Assembly (NCBI GenBank): GCA_023428295.1
Contig: JAEYYV010000046.1
Coordinates: 1 to 13,818, forward strand
Length of the DNA stretch: 13,818 nucleotides
From: Pseudomonadota bacterium
Lineage (GTDB): Bacteria > Myxococcota_A > Polyangia > Haliangiales > Haliangiaceae
Direction of reading: 5' to 3'
Position 1 is the first letter of the stretch, and every line of letters begins with the position of its first letter. The notes under the pieces were generated by a model. It did not search any database. It was not told where the DNA came from and was given only the letters and a program-made list of their open reading frames with translations. The position numbers were made by a program, and so were the translations under genes. Positions 1 through 9,560 of the stretch are shown here, in pieces.

Positions 1-3000
1 ACGATGATCCTCCGCGCGCGGCGCGCGCGCCTCTCGGCGCGATCGGCGGCGGCGAGGAACGCGCGTTCGTCGTCGGTGAGCGCGCTCGATCGCGAGGCGA
101 GCAGGCGCAGCTCGAGGAGCGGCTTGCCGTGCCACAGCAGATCCGATCGGCGCTCTGCATCGATCCATCGGCGCGTGGCGGCGCGCACGTCGGCGAGCAG
201 CGCCTGATCGGCGGCATCTTCGCTGCGCCAGCGAGCGAGACGCGGCCACCGCTCGGCGAGGCACTCGTGGACGATCTCGACAATGTCGATCGATCTACGC
301 CTCGCCATCGGCTCGGCTGCGCGCGCGACGTCCGTCTCGCTTGCCGACCTCCGCCTCACCATCGGCTCGGCTGCGCGCGTGACGTCCGTCTCGCTTGCTC
401 CTTCATCTTCCCGCACGACGAGCAAGCGAGCGTCGATCAGGTGGGCGAGGACGGAGGAGGCGCCGGGGATGTGCCCGAGCTCGTCGCGCGGTGCGGGGAT
501 GCGCGTGCCATCACTCGCGACGAGGCGCGCGAACAGATCGCGGACGATGCGCTGATCGCGCTTGGACAGCGAGCCATAGATCTGGTCTGCATAGGTCGCG
601 AGTGCGCCGGCGACACCGCCGAGCGCGAGGTAGGCGTCGTGCGTGATGCGGCGCGCGCTGCGATCGCGCGAGGCCCACAGCTGCGACGCCGTGAACGAGA
701 GCAGCGGTAGCGATGCGGGGCGACCGGCGACCTCCGCGACCATGTCGTCGACGACGCGCGGATCCACGCTGACCTGCGCGCGGCGCGCGGGCTCGACGAC
801 GATGCGGCGCAGCGCCTCGGGCAGCGGCGTCGCGAGGACAAACACCTCGAAGCGCCCGCGAAACGCGGCCTCGCTCTCGATGACGCTCGCGAAGTCATCG
901 CGCAGCGTGACCACGACGCGCACGGCAGAGCTGCTCGTCGCGAGTGCGAGCGTCTCGGCGAACCTGGTGCGCTCGTCGGGATCCGTGCACAGCGTGACGA
1001 GCTCCTCGAGCTGATCGATCACGATGACGAGTCCGCGCGGCGCACGCTCGCCGATCGCGCGCAGCCGCTCGACGATGCCCGCGCTGTCCTCGGTCTCCGT
1101 GCCGATCGCCGGCAACGATGCGAGCGTGCGCAGCGGATGGCGACCGGGGCGCATCGTGAGCAGCTCGTACTGCTCGGCGAGGCGCGGCATCACACCCGCG
1201 TGGATGAACGAGCTCTTGCCCGCGCCCGATGGACCGAGCACGGCGATCAGCGGCGCGCGGACCAAGCGATTCGCGAGTGCTTCGACCTCGCGCTCGCGGC
1301 CGACGAAGCGCTCCGCATCCGCGACGCCATACGAGGCGAGACCGGGATACGGCGAGCGATCGTCCTTCGCGTCGGCGAGCGTGTCGCCGTCCTCGGTGGT
1401 GAGGATCGAGAGGCGCTGCGCGGCATCGTCGTCGTCGCGCTCGAATCCCCACGGCGCCGCGACGAGGCGCGCGTGGCCTTTGCCGCTGCGCCACAGAAAG
1501 AACAGCTCGGGCTCGCTCGATGGTAGCGGCGCGATCACCTGCACGAGCGGCGACAGCTTCACGACGATGTTGCCCGACGCGTCGAGCAGCGCCACTTGTC
1601 CCTGCGCGAGCGGCGCGCCCCACACGACGACGCGCTCGCGATTGCGCTTGCGCACGCCTTGCCAGCTCTCGGCACCACCGGCGACACCCACGACGAGCCG
1701 ATGCGAGAGCAGCGCCTCGAGCGGCCGCAGCGCGACGGCGGCGTTGGCGACATCCGCCGCGAGCGCGGCAAACGTGCGCGAGCGATCGCGATCGTCGAGG
1801 CGATCCGCGAGCGCCTCGAGCGCTTCGGACCCGGCGAGCGCGGTGCGCAGCTCCGGCAGCAGCTTGCTCGGGACCTCCTCGGTGACCTCGCTCGATGCGG
1901 GCACGATGGCATCGAGGGCCCCGGCCACCGAGCGCGCGAGCCACAGCCACGGGGCGCCGGTGTCGCGTCCCACGACCGCGCGCGCCTTCTCGCGAACGTC
2001 GGCGGTAGCGGCTTCGTCGGGCAGCTGCGCGAGCGCGATCACGGCGAGCCAGCGGCACGTGATCGCGACGAGCTCGCGCAGCGCTGCGTCGGCTTCGACG
2101 GTGGTCGTCGCACTCGCGAGGCGCGCGACCGCGTCTGCGATCGGCTGTGGCCCGGACTCGATCCAGATCTCGCGCGCGGCGGGATCGAAGATCGGCACGG
2201 CTTCGGGCGTCGCGCCACCGACGGCGCGTGCGAGCGCTTCTCCAAACGCGAGCGCGCTCGGCCACCGCGCGTCGCGCTGCTTCGCGAGGGCACGCTCGAT
2301 CGTCTGCGCGACATGCGCCGGCACGCTCGGCGGCAGCGCCGGTGGCTTCAGCTCCATGTGCGCGGCAGGCAAGCCCGCGCGATCGAAGCCCGCAAACGGC
2401 AGCTCGCCCGCGACGCACCGATAGGCGAGCACGCCGAGCGCGTAGATGTCCGCGCGCGCATCGACATCGCCGGGCGACGACCACTGCTCGGGCGACATGT
2501 AATGCGGCGAGCCGAGCGTCGAGCCATGGCCGGTCAAGCCAGGCATGTCCAGGCCGGGCGACACGCCATCGCCGTCGCCCTTCGCGATGCCAAAATCGAG
2601 GAGCTTGGGCAGGAGCTGCCCCGCGCGCTCGATCACCATCACGTTCGAGCCCTTGATGTCGCGATGCACGATGCCGAGCTCGTGCGCGGTATGCACCACC
2701 TCGCACAAGCGCCCGAACAGCGGCGCGAACAGGTTCGCCGGCATCGCACCGCGACGCGCGATCAGCTCGTCGAGCGTCACGCCCTTCACGTGCTCCATCG
2801 CGATCCACAACACGCCGTCCACCTCCGCACCGAACGCGTAGACGTGCGCGGCATACGGATGATCGAGGCGCGACGCGAGCTTTGCTTCGCGCAAGAACCG
2901 CTCGACCTTGTTCGGCGCCGACGCGACCTCGCGGCGCAGCACTTTGATCACGGCGCTGCGACCGAGCTGGACTTGCTCCGCGCGATACACCTCGCCCGAG

Positions 3001-3155
3001 CCGCCCTTGCCGAGCTGCTCCATGACCGTGAACTTGCCGAGCGAGCGACCGATCAGCGTGCCGGTCGAAGCAACGCTCTTCGCCGCTGCCACCGCAGGGA
3101 CGTCGGCGATGATCTCCGTCGCGGAGTCGCGCTTGCCGGCCACCCCCGGGAGCAT
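1..3155 (-). CDS. Ser/Thr protein kinase fused to an nSTAND1 NTPase (C-terminus beyond left edge)
   Basis: Open from the ATG at 3155 to the window edge, about 1051 codons. Residues 42-300 form a Hanks-type kinase: glycine loop LGKGGSGEVY (48-57), AVIK Lys71, HRDIKGSN (HRD 164-166), DFG 187-189, then SPHYMSPEQW. A roughly 270-residue middle region (about 330-590) contains an all-helical part and then a beta-rich part. Its layout recalls the HEPN-like plus beta module found in many large bacterial signalling NTPases, but the usual RNxxxH is not intact (RDRSRTF near 458). From about 600 comes an nSTAND1-type ATPase: YPGLASY lead-in, VGRERE, Walker A GPSGAGKS (641-648), Walker B IVIDQLEEL with Asp714, and the family's late signature IVHECLAERWPRL. 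In this family WD40 repeats often follow, so they may lie past the edge. GAGGAG sits only 1 nt before this ATG; a GTG at 3143 is the alternative start. The gene begins 26 bp after the zeta-like gene, so co-transcription is likely. Probable role: a cytoplasmic signal-sensing kinase; substrate and trigger unknown. Confidence 0.9.
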   Translation of the reverse strand, partial: MLPGVAGKRDSATEIIADVPAVAAAKSVASTGTLIGRSLGKFTVMEQLGKGGSGEVYRAEQVQLGRSAVIKVLRREVASAPNKVERFLREAKLASRLDHPYAAHVYAFGAEVDGVLWIAMEHVKGVTLDELIARRGAMPANLFAPLFGRLCEVVHTAHELGIVHRDIKGSNVMVIERAGQLLPKLLDFGIAKGDGDGVSPGLDMPGLTGHGSTLGSPHYMSPEQWSSPGDVDARADIYALGVLAYRCVAGELPFAGFDRAGLPAAHMELKPPALPPSVPAHVAQTIERALAKQRDARWPSALAFGEALARAVGGATPEAVPIFDPAAREIWIESGPQPIADAVARLASATTTVEADAALRELVAITCRWLAVIALAQLPDEAATADVREKARAVVGRDTGAPWLWLARSVAGALDAIVPASSEVTEEVPSKLLPELRTALAGSEALEALADRLDDRDRSRTFAALAADVANAAVALRPLEALLSHRLVVGVAGGAESWQGVRKRNRERVVVWGAPLAQGQVALLDASGNIVVKLSPLVQVIAPLPSSEPELFFLWRSGKGHARLVAAPWGFERDDDDAAQRLSILTTEDGDTLADAKDDRSPYPGLASYGVADAERFVGREREVEALANRLVRAPLIAVLGPSGAGKSSFIHAGVMPRLAEQYELLTMRPGRHPLRTLASLPAIGTETEDSAGIVERLRAIGERAPRGLVIVIDQLEELVTLCTDPDERTRFAETLALATSSSAVRVVVTLRDDFASVIESEAAFRGRFEVFVLATPLPEALRRIVVEPARRAQVSVDPRVVDDMVAEVAGRPASLPLLSFTASQLWASRDRSARRITHDAYLALGGVAGALATYADQIYGSLSKRDQRIVRDLFARLVASDGTRIPAPRDELGHIPGASSVLAHLIDARLLVVREDEGASETDVTRAAEPMVRRRSASETDVARAAEPMARRRSIDIVEIVHECLAERWPRLARWRSEDAADQALLADVRAATRRWIDAERRSDLLWHGKPLLELRLLASRSSALTDDERAFLAAADRAERRARRARRII
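292..399. repeat. 54-bp tandem direct repeat, two copies, inside the STAND kinase gene
   Basis: Copy 1 spans 292-345 and copy 2 spans 346-399, with 5 mismatches in 54 bases. The period is exactly 18 codons, so the frame is kept. The protein repeat is ASETDV(T/A)RAAEPM(V/A)RRRS, residues about 920-937 and 938-955. It lies in the variable loop just before the conserved IVHE...ERWPRL strand-helix of the nSTAND1 C-terminal region, so it looks like a recently duplicated surface linker. Confidence 0.9.
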
Positions 3156-3181
3156 ACTCCTCGTCGGGGAAGCCGCGCGAG

Positions 3182-3790
3182 TTAGCGCTTCTTGCGCGGC
3201 TTCGTGGAACGCTTCGTCGCGCGGGCGGGCGGAATGATGCCGGGCGTCCATGCGGGCATGCGTCCATCGGCGCGCTCGACGATGCTGCCGTTCACGAAGC
3301 GAGCGAGCAGCCGAAACGGCTCGGTCGCCGAGCTGTTGTCGTAGACCTTCACGATCGGGACGATGGCGACCGCTGCCTTGAGGTTCTCGATCGAGCGCAC
3401 GAACCGGCTCGCGAGCTTCTCGACGGGAACATCGTGGCCGCCGATCGCCACGCGTTGCGCGACGCGCTTCTCCGACAGCTCCGCGCTGGCGAGACCCACG
3501 TAGATCAGCCGCACGTCGAACCCGGCTTCGACGGCCGCGCGCAGCATGTCGAGCTTCGCGCCGTGCGGATCGGAGAACACCGTCTCCGTCAGGAAGCTCT
3601 CGCCGCGCTCGATCATCTCGGCGCGCTTCTTGTCGAGCACGCGCGCCGCCTCGAACGAGTCCATCCCCGACTCGGCGGCGAGGATATCCGCGTTGAGAAA
3701 CGGCAGGCCGATGCTGCGAAGGTACAGCTCGTAGAACGTCGACTTGCCCGCGCCATTGGGGCCCGCGAGCAAGACGAGGATCGGCGTCAT
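3182..3790 (-). CDS. Zeta-toxin-like P-loop kinase (COG4185-type), putative toxin
   Basis: A 202-residue P-loop protein of normal length for the COG4185/zeta family. Visible features are Walker A GPNGAGKST (10-18), FLNADILAAE (31-40), TETVFS (68-73) in the substrate pocket region, the Arg-rich lid EKRVAQRVAIGGHDVP (107-122, Arg109 and Arg113), Arg129, and YDNS (150-153). Zeta toxins phosphorylate UDP-N-acetylglucosamine and so block cell-wall synthesis. COG4185 members are relatives whose substrate is mostly untested, so the reaction here is inferred. The basic tail (KRSTKPRKKR) is not part of the fold and may bind nucleic acid or the partner. The ATG overlaps the stop of the upstream antitoxin-like gene by 4 bases (ATGA), and no Shine-Dalgarno is seen, so translational coupling is expected. 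Confidence 0.87.
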   Translation of the reverse strand: MTPILVLLAGPNGAGKSTFYELYLRSIGLPFLNADILAAESGMDSFEAARVLDKKRAEMIERGESFLTETVFSDPHGAKLDMLRAAVEAGFDVRLIYVGLASAELSEKRVAQRVAIGGHDVPVEKLASRFVRSIENLKAAVAIVPIVKVYDNSSATEPFRLLARFVNGSIVERADGRMPAWTPGIIPPARATKRSTKPRKKR

Positions 3791-4110
3791 CGCTTGGCGC
3801 GGCGAGCGGTCTTGACGATCTTGCCGCCCGCGCCGGCGCCGTAGCGCACGGGATGACGGCTCTCGATCAGCGCCACAGCGCGAGCGCGACCCTCGGGCGT
3901 GTCAGCCGCGGCGAGCGCATCGTCGACGAGCGTGGTGTAGCTGCGGACCTTCATCCGCTCGACCGTCGCCGCCGACACGGCCGACTCGACGAGCTGGCCG
4001 AGGCGCGCCCAGTGCTCCACCTGCTCGGTGAGCGAGCGGTCCTGCGTGGCCGCGACCTGCTTGGCGCGTGCCGTCAGAGCTGCACTGAGCCGGACCGGAA
4101 TGCTCGCCAT
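3787..4110 (-). CDS. ParD-like antitoxin
   Basis: A 107-residue protein. The N-terminal 35 residues fit the ParD-like (TA system antitoxin) family: an IPVRLS beta strand, a helix LTARAKQVAATQ, then RSLTEQVEHWARLGQLVE. This is a ribbon-helix-helix-type DNA-binding fold expected to act as a dimer. The C-terminal half, ending GKIVKTARRAKR, is probably the toxin-binding part, and its basic tail is unusual. The gene is directly upstream of the zeta-like kinase with an ATGA overlap, the standard antitoxin-toxin order. The start has no Shine-Dalgarno but lies directly after a candidate promoter/operator (4118-4146), so the mRNA may be leaderless. Family call is good; the antitoxin role is inferred from family and position. 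Confidence 0.85.
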   Translation of the reverse strand: MASIPVRLSAALTARAKQVAATQDRSLTEQVEHWARLGQLVESAVSAATVERMKVRSYTTLVDDALAAADTPEGRARAVALIESRHPVRYGAGAGGKIVKTARRAKR

Positions 4111-4117
4111 GAAACAA

Positions 4118-4146
4118 CTTGTAGCAGTTTGCTACATCCTTGCCCA
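4118..4146 (-). promoter_or_regulatory. Candidate promoter of the toxin-antitoxin cluster
   Basis: Read on the minus strand: TGGGCA (4146-4141), a 17-base spacer, then TACAAG (4123-4118) preceded by TGC, an extended -10 element. Each hexamer matches 4 of 6 sigma70 consensus bases. The expected +1 falls at about 4110-4111, which is the A of the antitoxin ATG, so a leaderless transcript is predicted. Sequence inference only. Confidence 0.45.
4120..4136. promoter_or_regulatory. Palindromic operator candidate (7-3-7 perfect inverted repeat)
   Basis: TGTAGCA GTT TGCTACA is a perfect 7-bp inverted repeat with a 3-base spacer, ending 10 bases before the antitoxin ATG and overlapping the predicted -10 box. 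It is AT-rich compared with its surroundings. Ribbon-helix-helix antitoxins usually bind such palindromes to repress their own operon. It could instead act as a weak transcription stop for maeB, 41 bases upstream, but the stem is short and the following U-tract is broken. Confidence 0.6.
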
Positions 4147-4177
4147 GGCCTTACACGACCCGGCCTTTCGCGTGGTG

Positions 4178-6454
<2,277 letters not shown>

Positions 6455-6488
6455 GCCGGGAACCTATCATCGGGTATGCTGCGCCTCC

Positions 6489-6914
6489 ATGCGGCTGCGC
6501 TTCGACATCGAGTCCATCACGCTGCTGACGTTGTTTCTCGCGATGTCGATGGGCCACGGCGACTCTGGCTGCTGCCATGACGAGGGCGTGCTCGGACCCC
6601 TCACCGAGACCGAGTGCCCGCCGGACTCGACGCTCACGTACGAGAGCTTTGGCGAGGGCTTCATGGCGAGCTACTGCACCGATTGCCACGCGACGACCAA
6701 GACGGGCGCAGCGCGGAACGGCGCGACCAAGGACCACGACTTCGACATCCTCGCCGGCATTCGCGGGCAAGCGATGCACATCGATCAAGCCGCGGGCATC
6801 GGCCCTGCCGCCGAGAATCGCTTCATGCCTCCCGCCGGCGAGCCGCAGCCCACGGACGCCGAGCGCCGTCAGCTCGCCGAGTGGCTGTCGTGCGGCGCGC
6901 CGAGCATGCGTTAG
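6489..6914 (+). CDS. Small monoheme cytochrome c-like protein
   Basis: A 141-residue protein with one heme-binding motif, C63-TD-CH67, and a downstream NRFMPPAGEPQPTDAERRQLAEWLSCGAP segment. That ending is characteristic of single-heme domains in Planctomycetes and Deltaproteobacteria, with Met113 the likely sixth ligand. The N-terminus has a hydrophobic stretch (ITLLTLFLAMSM, residues 10-21), a probable export signal or anchor as heme attachment occurs outside the cytoplasm. GDSGCC follows but is not a good lipobox. Extra cysteines (28, 29, 43, 135) could form disulfides. The ATG at 6489 was chosen because it puts the hydrophobic stretch near the N-terminus; an in-frame ATG at 6444 would run into maeB. 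The stop overlaps the convergent pirin stop. Electron-transfer role inferred; partner unknown. Confidence 0.82.
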   Translation: MRLRFDIESITLLTLFLAMSMGHGDSGCCHDEGVLGPLTETECPPDSTLTYESFGEGFMASYCTDCHATTKTGAARNGATKDHDFDILAGIRGQAMHIDQAAGIGPAAENRFMPPAGEPQPTDAERRQLAEWLSCGAPSMR

Positions 6915-7819
6915 TGGGCGTCGTCCGGTAGCGGGATGAACTCGACCTCGTCGCCCGGAACGACGGGGAAGCGCCGCTCGCGCCAGTCCTCTTTGGCTCG
7001 CTCGATGCGCTCCTTCGTCGAGGCGACGAAGTTCCAGTACATGTGGCGCGGGCCCTCGAGCGGATCGCCGCCGAGCATCATGACGTGCGTGCCGGGCTCG
7101 AGCTCGAAGCGCACCGTGCGCCCGGCGGTGAGCACGATCATCTTGCCGCGCTCGAACGTGTCCCCCGCGACCTGCACGTAGCCGCGTACGACATAGATCG
7201 CGCGCTCGGGATAGTCCGGCGCTTCGATCGTCGCGGCGCCGGTGGCGTGGATGTCGACGTAGAACAGGCGCGAGAACGTCTTCACCGGCGAGCGAAGGCC
7301 GAACGCTTCGCCCGCGAGCACGCGAACGGTCGCGCCGTCGATGGTGGTCTCGGGGATCGAGCTCGCCGGGTAGTGCTCGAACGTCGGCTCGGTCTCCTCG
7401 TGCTCCACGGGCAACGCACACCAGAGCTGGATGCCGTGGAGCGAGCCACCCGGCTTCGGCCCGCGCTCGGAGTGCACGATCCCGCGTCCCGCGGTCATCC
7501 AGTTGATCGCGCCGGGCGTGATCGTCTGCGTGGTCCCGAGCGAGTCGCGATGCACGACCTCGCCTTCGAACAGGTACGTCACCGTCGAGAGGCACACGTG
7601 CGGATGCGGCCGCACGGTCATCGATTGATCATCCGGCAGCGTCACCGGGCCCATCTCGTCGAAGAACAAGAACGGCCCGACGAGCCTGCGCCGCGGCGAC
7701 GGCAACACGCGCCCGACGATGATGCTTCCGAGGTCACGCGCGCGCGTCTCGATGACGAGCTCGACATCCGTGGCAGGTGACGAATCGTCGTTGGGCGGCT
7801 GTGCGGGGTTCCAGCTCAT
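6911..7819 (-). CDS. Pirin family protein
   Basis: A bicupin pirin of 302 residues, usual length. The N-terminal cupin keeps the iron ligands of characterised pirins: HPH (His72 and His74, in RPHPHVCLST) and HSE (His116, Glu118, in RGIVHSERG). The C-terminal cupin follows (YPERAIYVVRGYVQVAG ... MMLGGDPLEGPRHMYWNFVAS). Bacterial pirins have been reported as quercetin dioxygenases or regulators of enzymes, so the substrate cannot be set from sequence. ATG 7819 is preferred because GGTGGGG (7829-7823) lies 3 bases before it; a GTG at 7828 would add three residues. It begins 13 bp after the PilZ gene stop, so the two probably form an operon. It converges on the cytochrome gene with a 4-bp overlap. 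Confidence 0.95.
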   Translation of the reverse strand: MSWNPAQPPNDDSSPATDVELVIETRARDLGSIIVGRVLPSPRRRLVGPFLFFDEMGPVTLPDDQSMTVRPHPHVCLSTVTYLFEGEVVHRDSLGTTQTITPGAINWMTAGRGIVHSERGPKPGGSLHGIQLWCALPVEHEETEPTFEHYPASSIPETTIDGATVRVLAGEAFGLRSPVKTFSRLFYVDIHATGAATIEAPDYPERAIYVVRGYVQVAGDTFERGKMIVLTAGRTVRFELEPGTHVMMLGGDPLEGPRHMYWNFVASTKERIERAKEDWRERRFPVVPGDEVEFIPLPDDAH

Positions 7820-7832
7820 GGACCCCACCGTA

Positions 7833-9497
7833 CTACTTGGCTGGTCGATCCGTCACGGCGACGATGGCCTCGACGAGGTGCTCGGTCGGCTCGACGAACT
7901 GGATGCCGTAGCCGATGTCCGTCTGGCGCGCGATCTTCGCGTTCGTCTGATGCGTCACCTGTCGATCGGGCGAGTCCTTCGTCGGAAGGCGAAGCTCGAG
8001 GCCGAGCGTGGCACCGAGCTCGAGCTTGCGCTTCGTGACCACGAAGGCGCCCGTGGCGCTCACGTCGCGCAGCACGGTCGTGAAGAACGAGCCGTTCGCG
8101 AGCTCGATCGTGACGTCGATCGGCACGACCACACGTGGCGCGCGATCCACCGTGTTGCTTCGCGGGCGCGGCGCGGCAGGGATCGGCGACACGTCGCGGC
8201 GCAGCGTGGTCGTGCGCGGCGGCGGTGGATTGAGCAGCGCGAGGCGGCTCGTCTTGCGCAGATCGGAGACCACCGACGTGCGCTTCACCTGCTTGTCGTC
8301 GGCATACGGCACCGGCGGCGGCGTCACCTTGATCACCGGCATGCGGCTCGTGCCCTGTACTCTCGGGAACGGCGAGATGCGCACGACGGGAAGCGCGGGC
8401 ACCTCCGCCGGTGGTGCCGGCGGCGGCTCGTCGGTGTCGAGGTTCGCCTCGCGAACGAACGCGACGGCGAGCGGATGATCGGGCACGAAGTCGAGGACCG
8501 TGGCCGCGTACGGCTGCGCGGCGATCGCATCACGCGACTCGGTCCACGCGATCTCGAGACCGAGCCGCGCGAGGTACAGCGCATCGTCCTGCGAGAGCGG
8601 AGCGCGCAGCGCCTTGAGGATCAACGGCACGAGCTCGAGCAGCGATTTCTGCTCGCGTGCATGCGCGACGAGGATCTCCCACGCCGCGAGGTGCGACGTG
8701 ATCTCGGGGAGCAGCTCGTCGTAGCTCGTCTCGAGCGCGAGCCGCAGCAAGCGCAGCGCGAGGCCGCGCTGCATGTCGTGCGCGATCAGCTCCACCGCCG
8801 CGCTGCGCATGCGCTCGACGTACTCGCGTCGCGTGCTCGCAGCGACAAACGACGCGCGGTAGTGATCGAGCAGCTCGCTCGCGGCGCCGCGCCGGATCAG
8901 ATCCTCGACGAGCAACGCCTCGATCGCCGGATCGTTGGGACACGCGCGCATCGCCGCGTGCACGATGCTCGTCGCCTTCTCGGGCAACACGGCGCGCGTG
9001 ATCCGCACCGCTTGGTCGTAGCTACCTCGCGCGATCGCGTTTCCGATCTCCTGCTCCGCGTCGATCGCCTCGCCCTTCGCGATCGAGAGCAGCACGGACG
9101 CATCCGCGTCGACGAGCTTGTTCAGCGGCTCGATCGCACGCTCGCGCCGACCGGCATCGAAGTACGCCCGAGCCGCGCGCGCGTCGTCCTTGTTCGCGAG
9201 TGAAAGCTCCGCCACCGTCACGCGCGCACGCAGCTTCTCCGCGAGCACGAGCGCTCTCGCACGCGCCTCGGGATGTCCCCAGCGACACGCATCGATCAGC
9301 ACCGCCAACCCGCGTCCTCGATCGGGAACGCAATGCTCGAACGCGCAGCCGAGCTCCCACATCTTGCGCGCGGTGTCCGGCGCCTTCGCCTCCTCGACCT
9401 CGGCCCACATCGCCGAGAGCTCCGCTGGCCAGTCATTCGCGCGCCAGAGCCGCGTCCTCACCCACGGAGCGAGTTGCACCCACTCGACGATACGCAC
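7833..9497 (-). CDS. Helical-repeat protein with C-terminal PilZ domain
   Basis: About 554 residues. The first roughly 330 are alpha-helical and TPR/Sel1-like in feel (RKMWELGCAFEHC, ARAYFDAGRRERAIEPLNKL and similar), without a confident family match. A Pro-rich linker (about 345-450; PPPAPPAEVP, NPPPPR) joins them to a PilZ domain from about 450 to 550: RAPRVVVPIDVTIEL, then DVSATGAFV (Asp478) and DIGYGIQFVEP. The DxSxxG half of the c-di-GMP site is present. The arginine half reads RAPR (452-455) rather than RxxxR, so binding is uncertain; it resembles the myxobacterial PilZ paralogues often tied to motility. The start is uncertain: GTG 9497 is the most upstream reasonable codon before the divergent lipoprotein; GTG 9479 is the alternative. 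Probable role: c-di-GMP-linked or scaffold signalling; cytoplasmic. Confidence 0.83.
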   Translation of the reverse strand: MRIVEWVQLAPWVRTRLWRANDWPAELSAMWAEVEEAKAPDTARKMWELGCAFEHCVPDRGRGLAVLIDACRWGHPEARARALVLAEKLRARVTVAELSLANKDDARAARAYFDAGRRERAIEPLNKLVDADASVLLSIAKGEAIDAEQEIGNAIARGSYDQAVRITRAVLPEKATSIVHAAMRACPNDPAIEALLVEDLIRRGAASELLDHYRASFVAASTRREYVERMRSAAVELIAHDMQRGLALRLLRLALETSYDELLPEITSHLAAWEILVAHAREQKSLLELVPLILKALRAPLSQDDALYLARLGLEIAWTESRDAIAAQPYAATVLDFVPDHPLAVAFVREANLDTDEPPPAPPAEVPALPVVRISPFPRVQGTSRMPVIKVTPPPVPYADDKQVKRTSVVSDLRKTSRLALLNPPPPRTTTLRRDVSPIPAAPRPRSNTVDRAPRVVVPIDVTIELANGSFFTTVLRDVSATGAFVVTKRKLELGATLGLELRLPTKDSPDRQVTHQTNAKIARQTDIGYGIQFVEPTEHLVEAIVAVTDRPAK

Positions 9498-9560
9498 ATC
9501 CCCTGGGATTGGGATGATCTCTGGATGTTCGCTGGGGCCGCTGCGGGGTAGTTTCCCGCC

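Noticed and set aside
1596..3185. 529-residue plus-strand open frame
   Set aside because: Antisense shadow of the kinase gene, Arg/Ala/His-rich.
895..3267. 790-residue minus-strand open frame, Arg/Ala-rich
   Set aside because: Shadow of the kinase-nSTAND1 gene in another frame; low-complexity composition and no domains, while the chosen frame shows all kinase and Walker motifs.
4147..4177. AGGCC/GGCCT pair as a maeB terminator
   Set aside because: Only 5 bp with an 11-base loop and no U-tract; too weak to call.
7719..9203. 494-residue plus-strand open frame opposite the PilZ gene
   Set aside because: Antisense shadow with no recognisable domain, while the opposite strand has PilZ and pirin motifs.
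9498..9509. ATCCC-CT-GGGAT palindrome by the PilZ gene start
   Set aside because: 5-bp arms with a 2-base spacer, easily explained by chance in this base composition.
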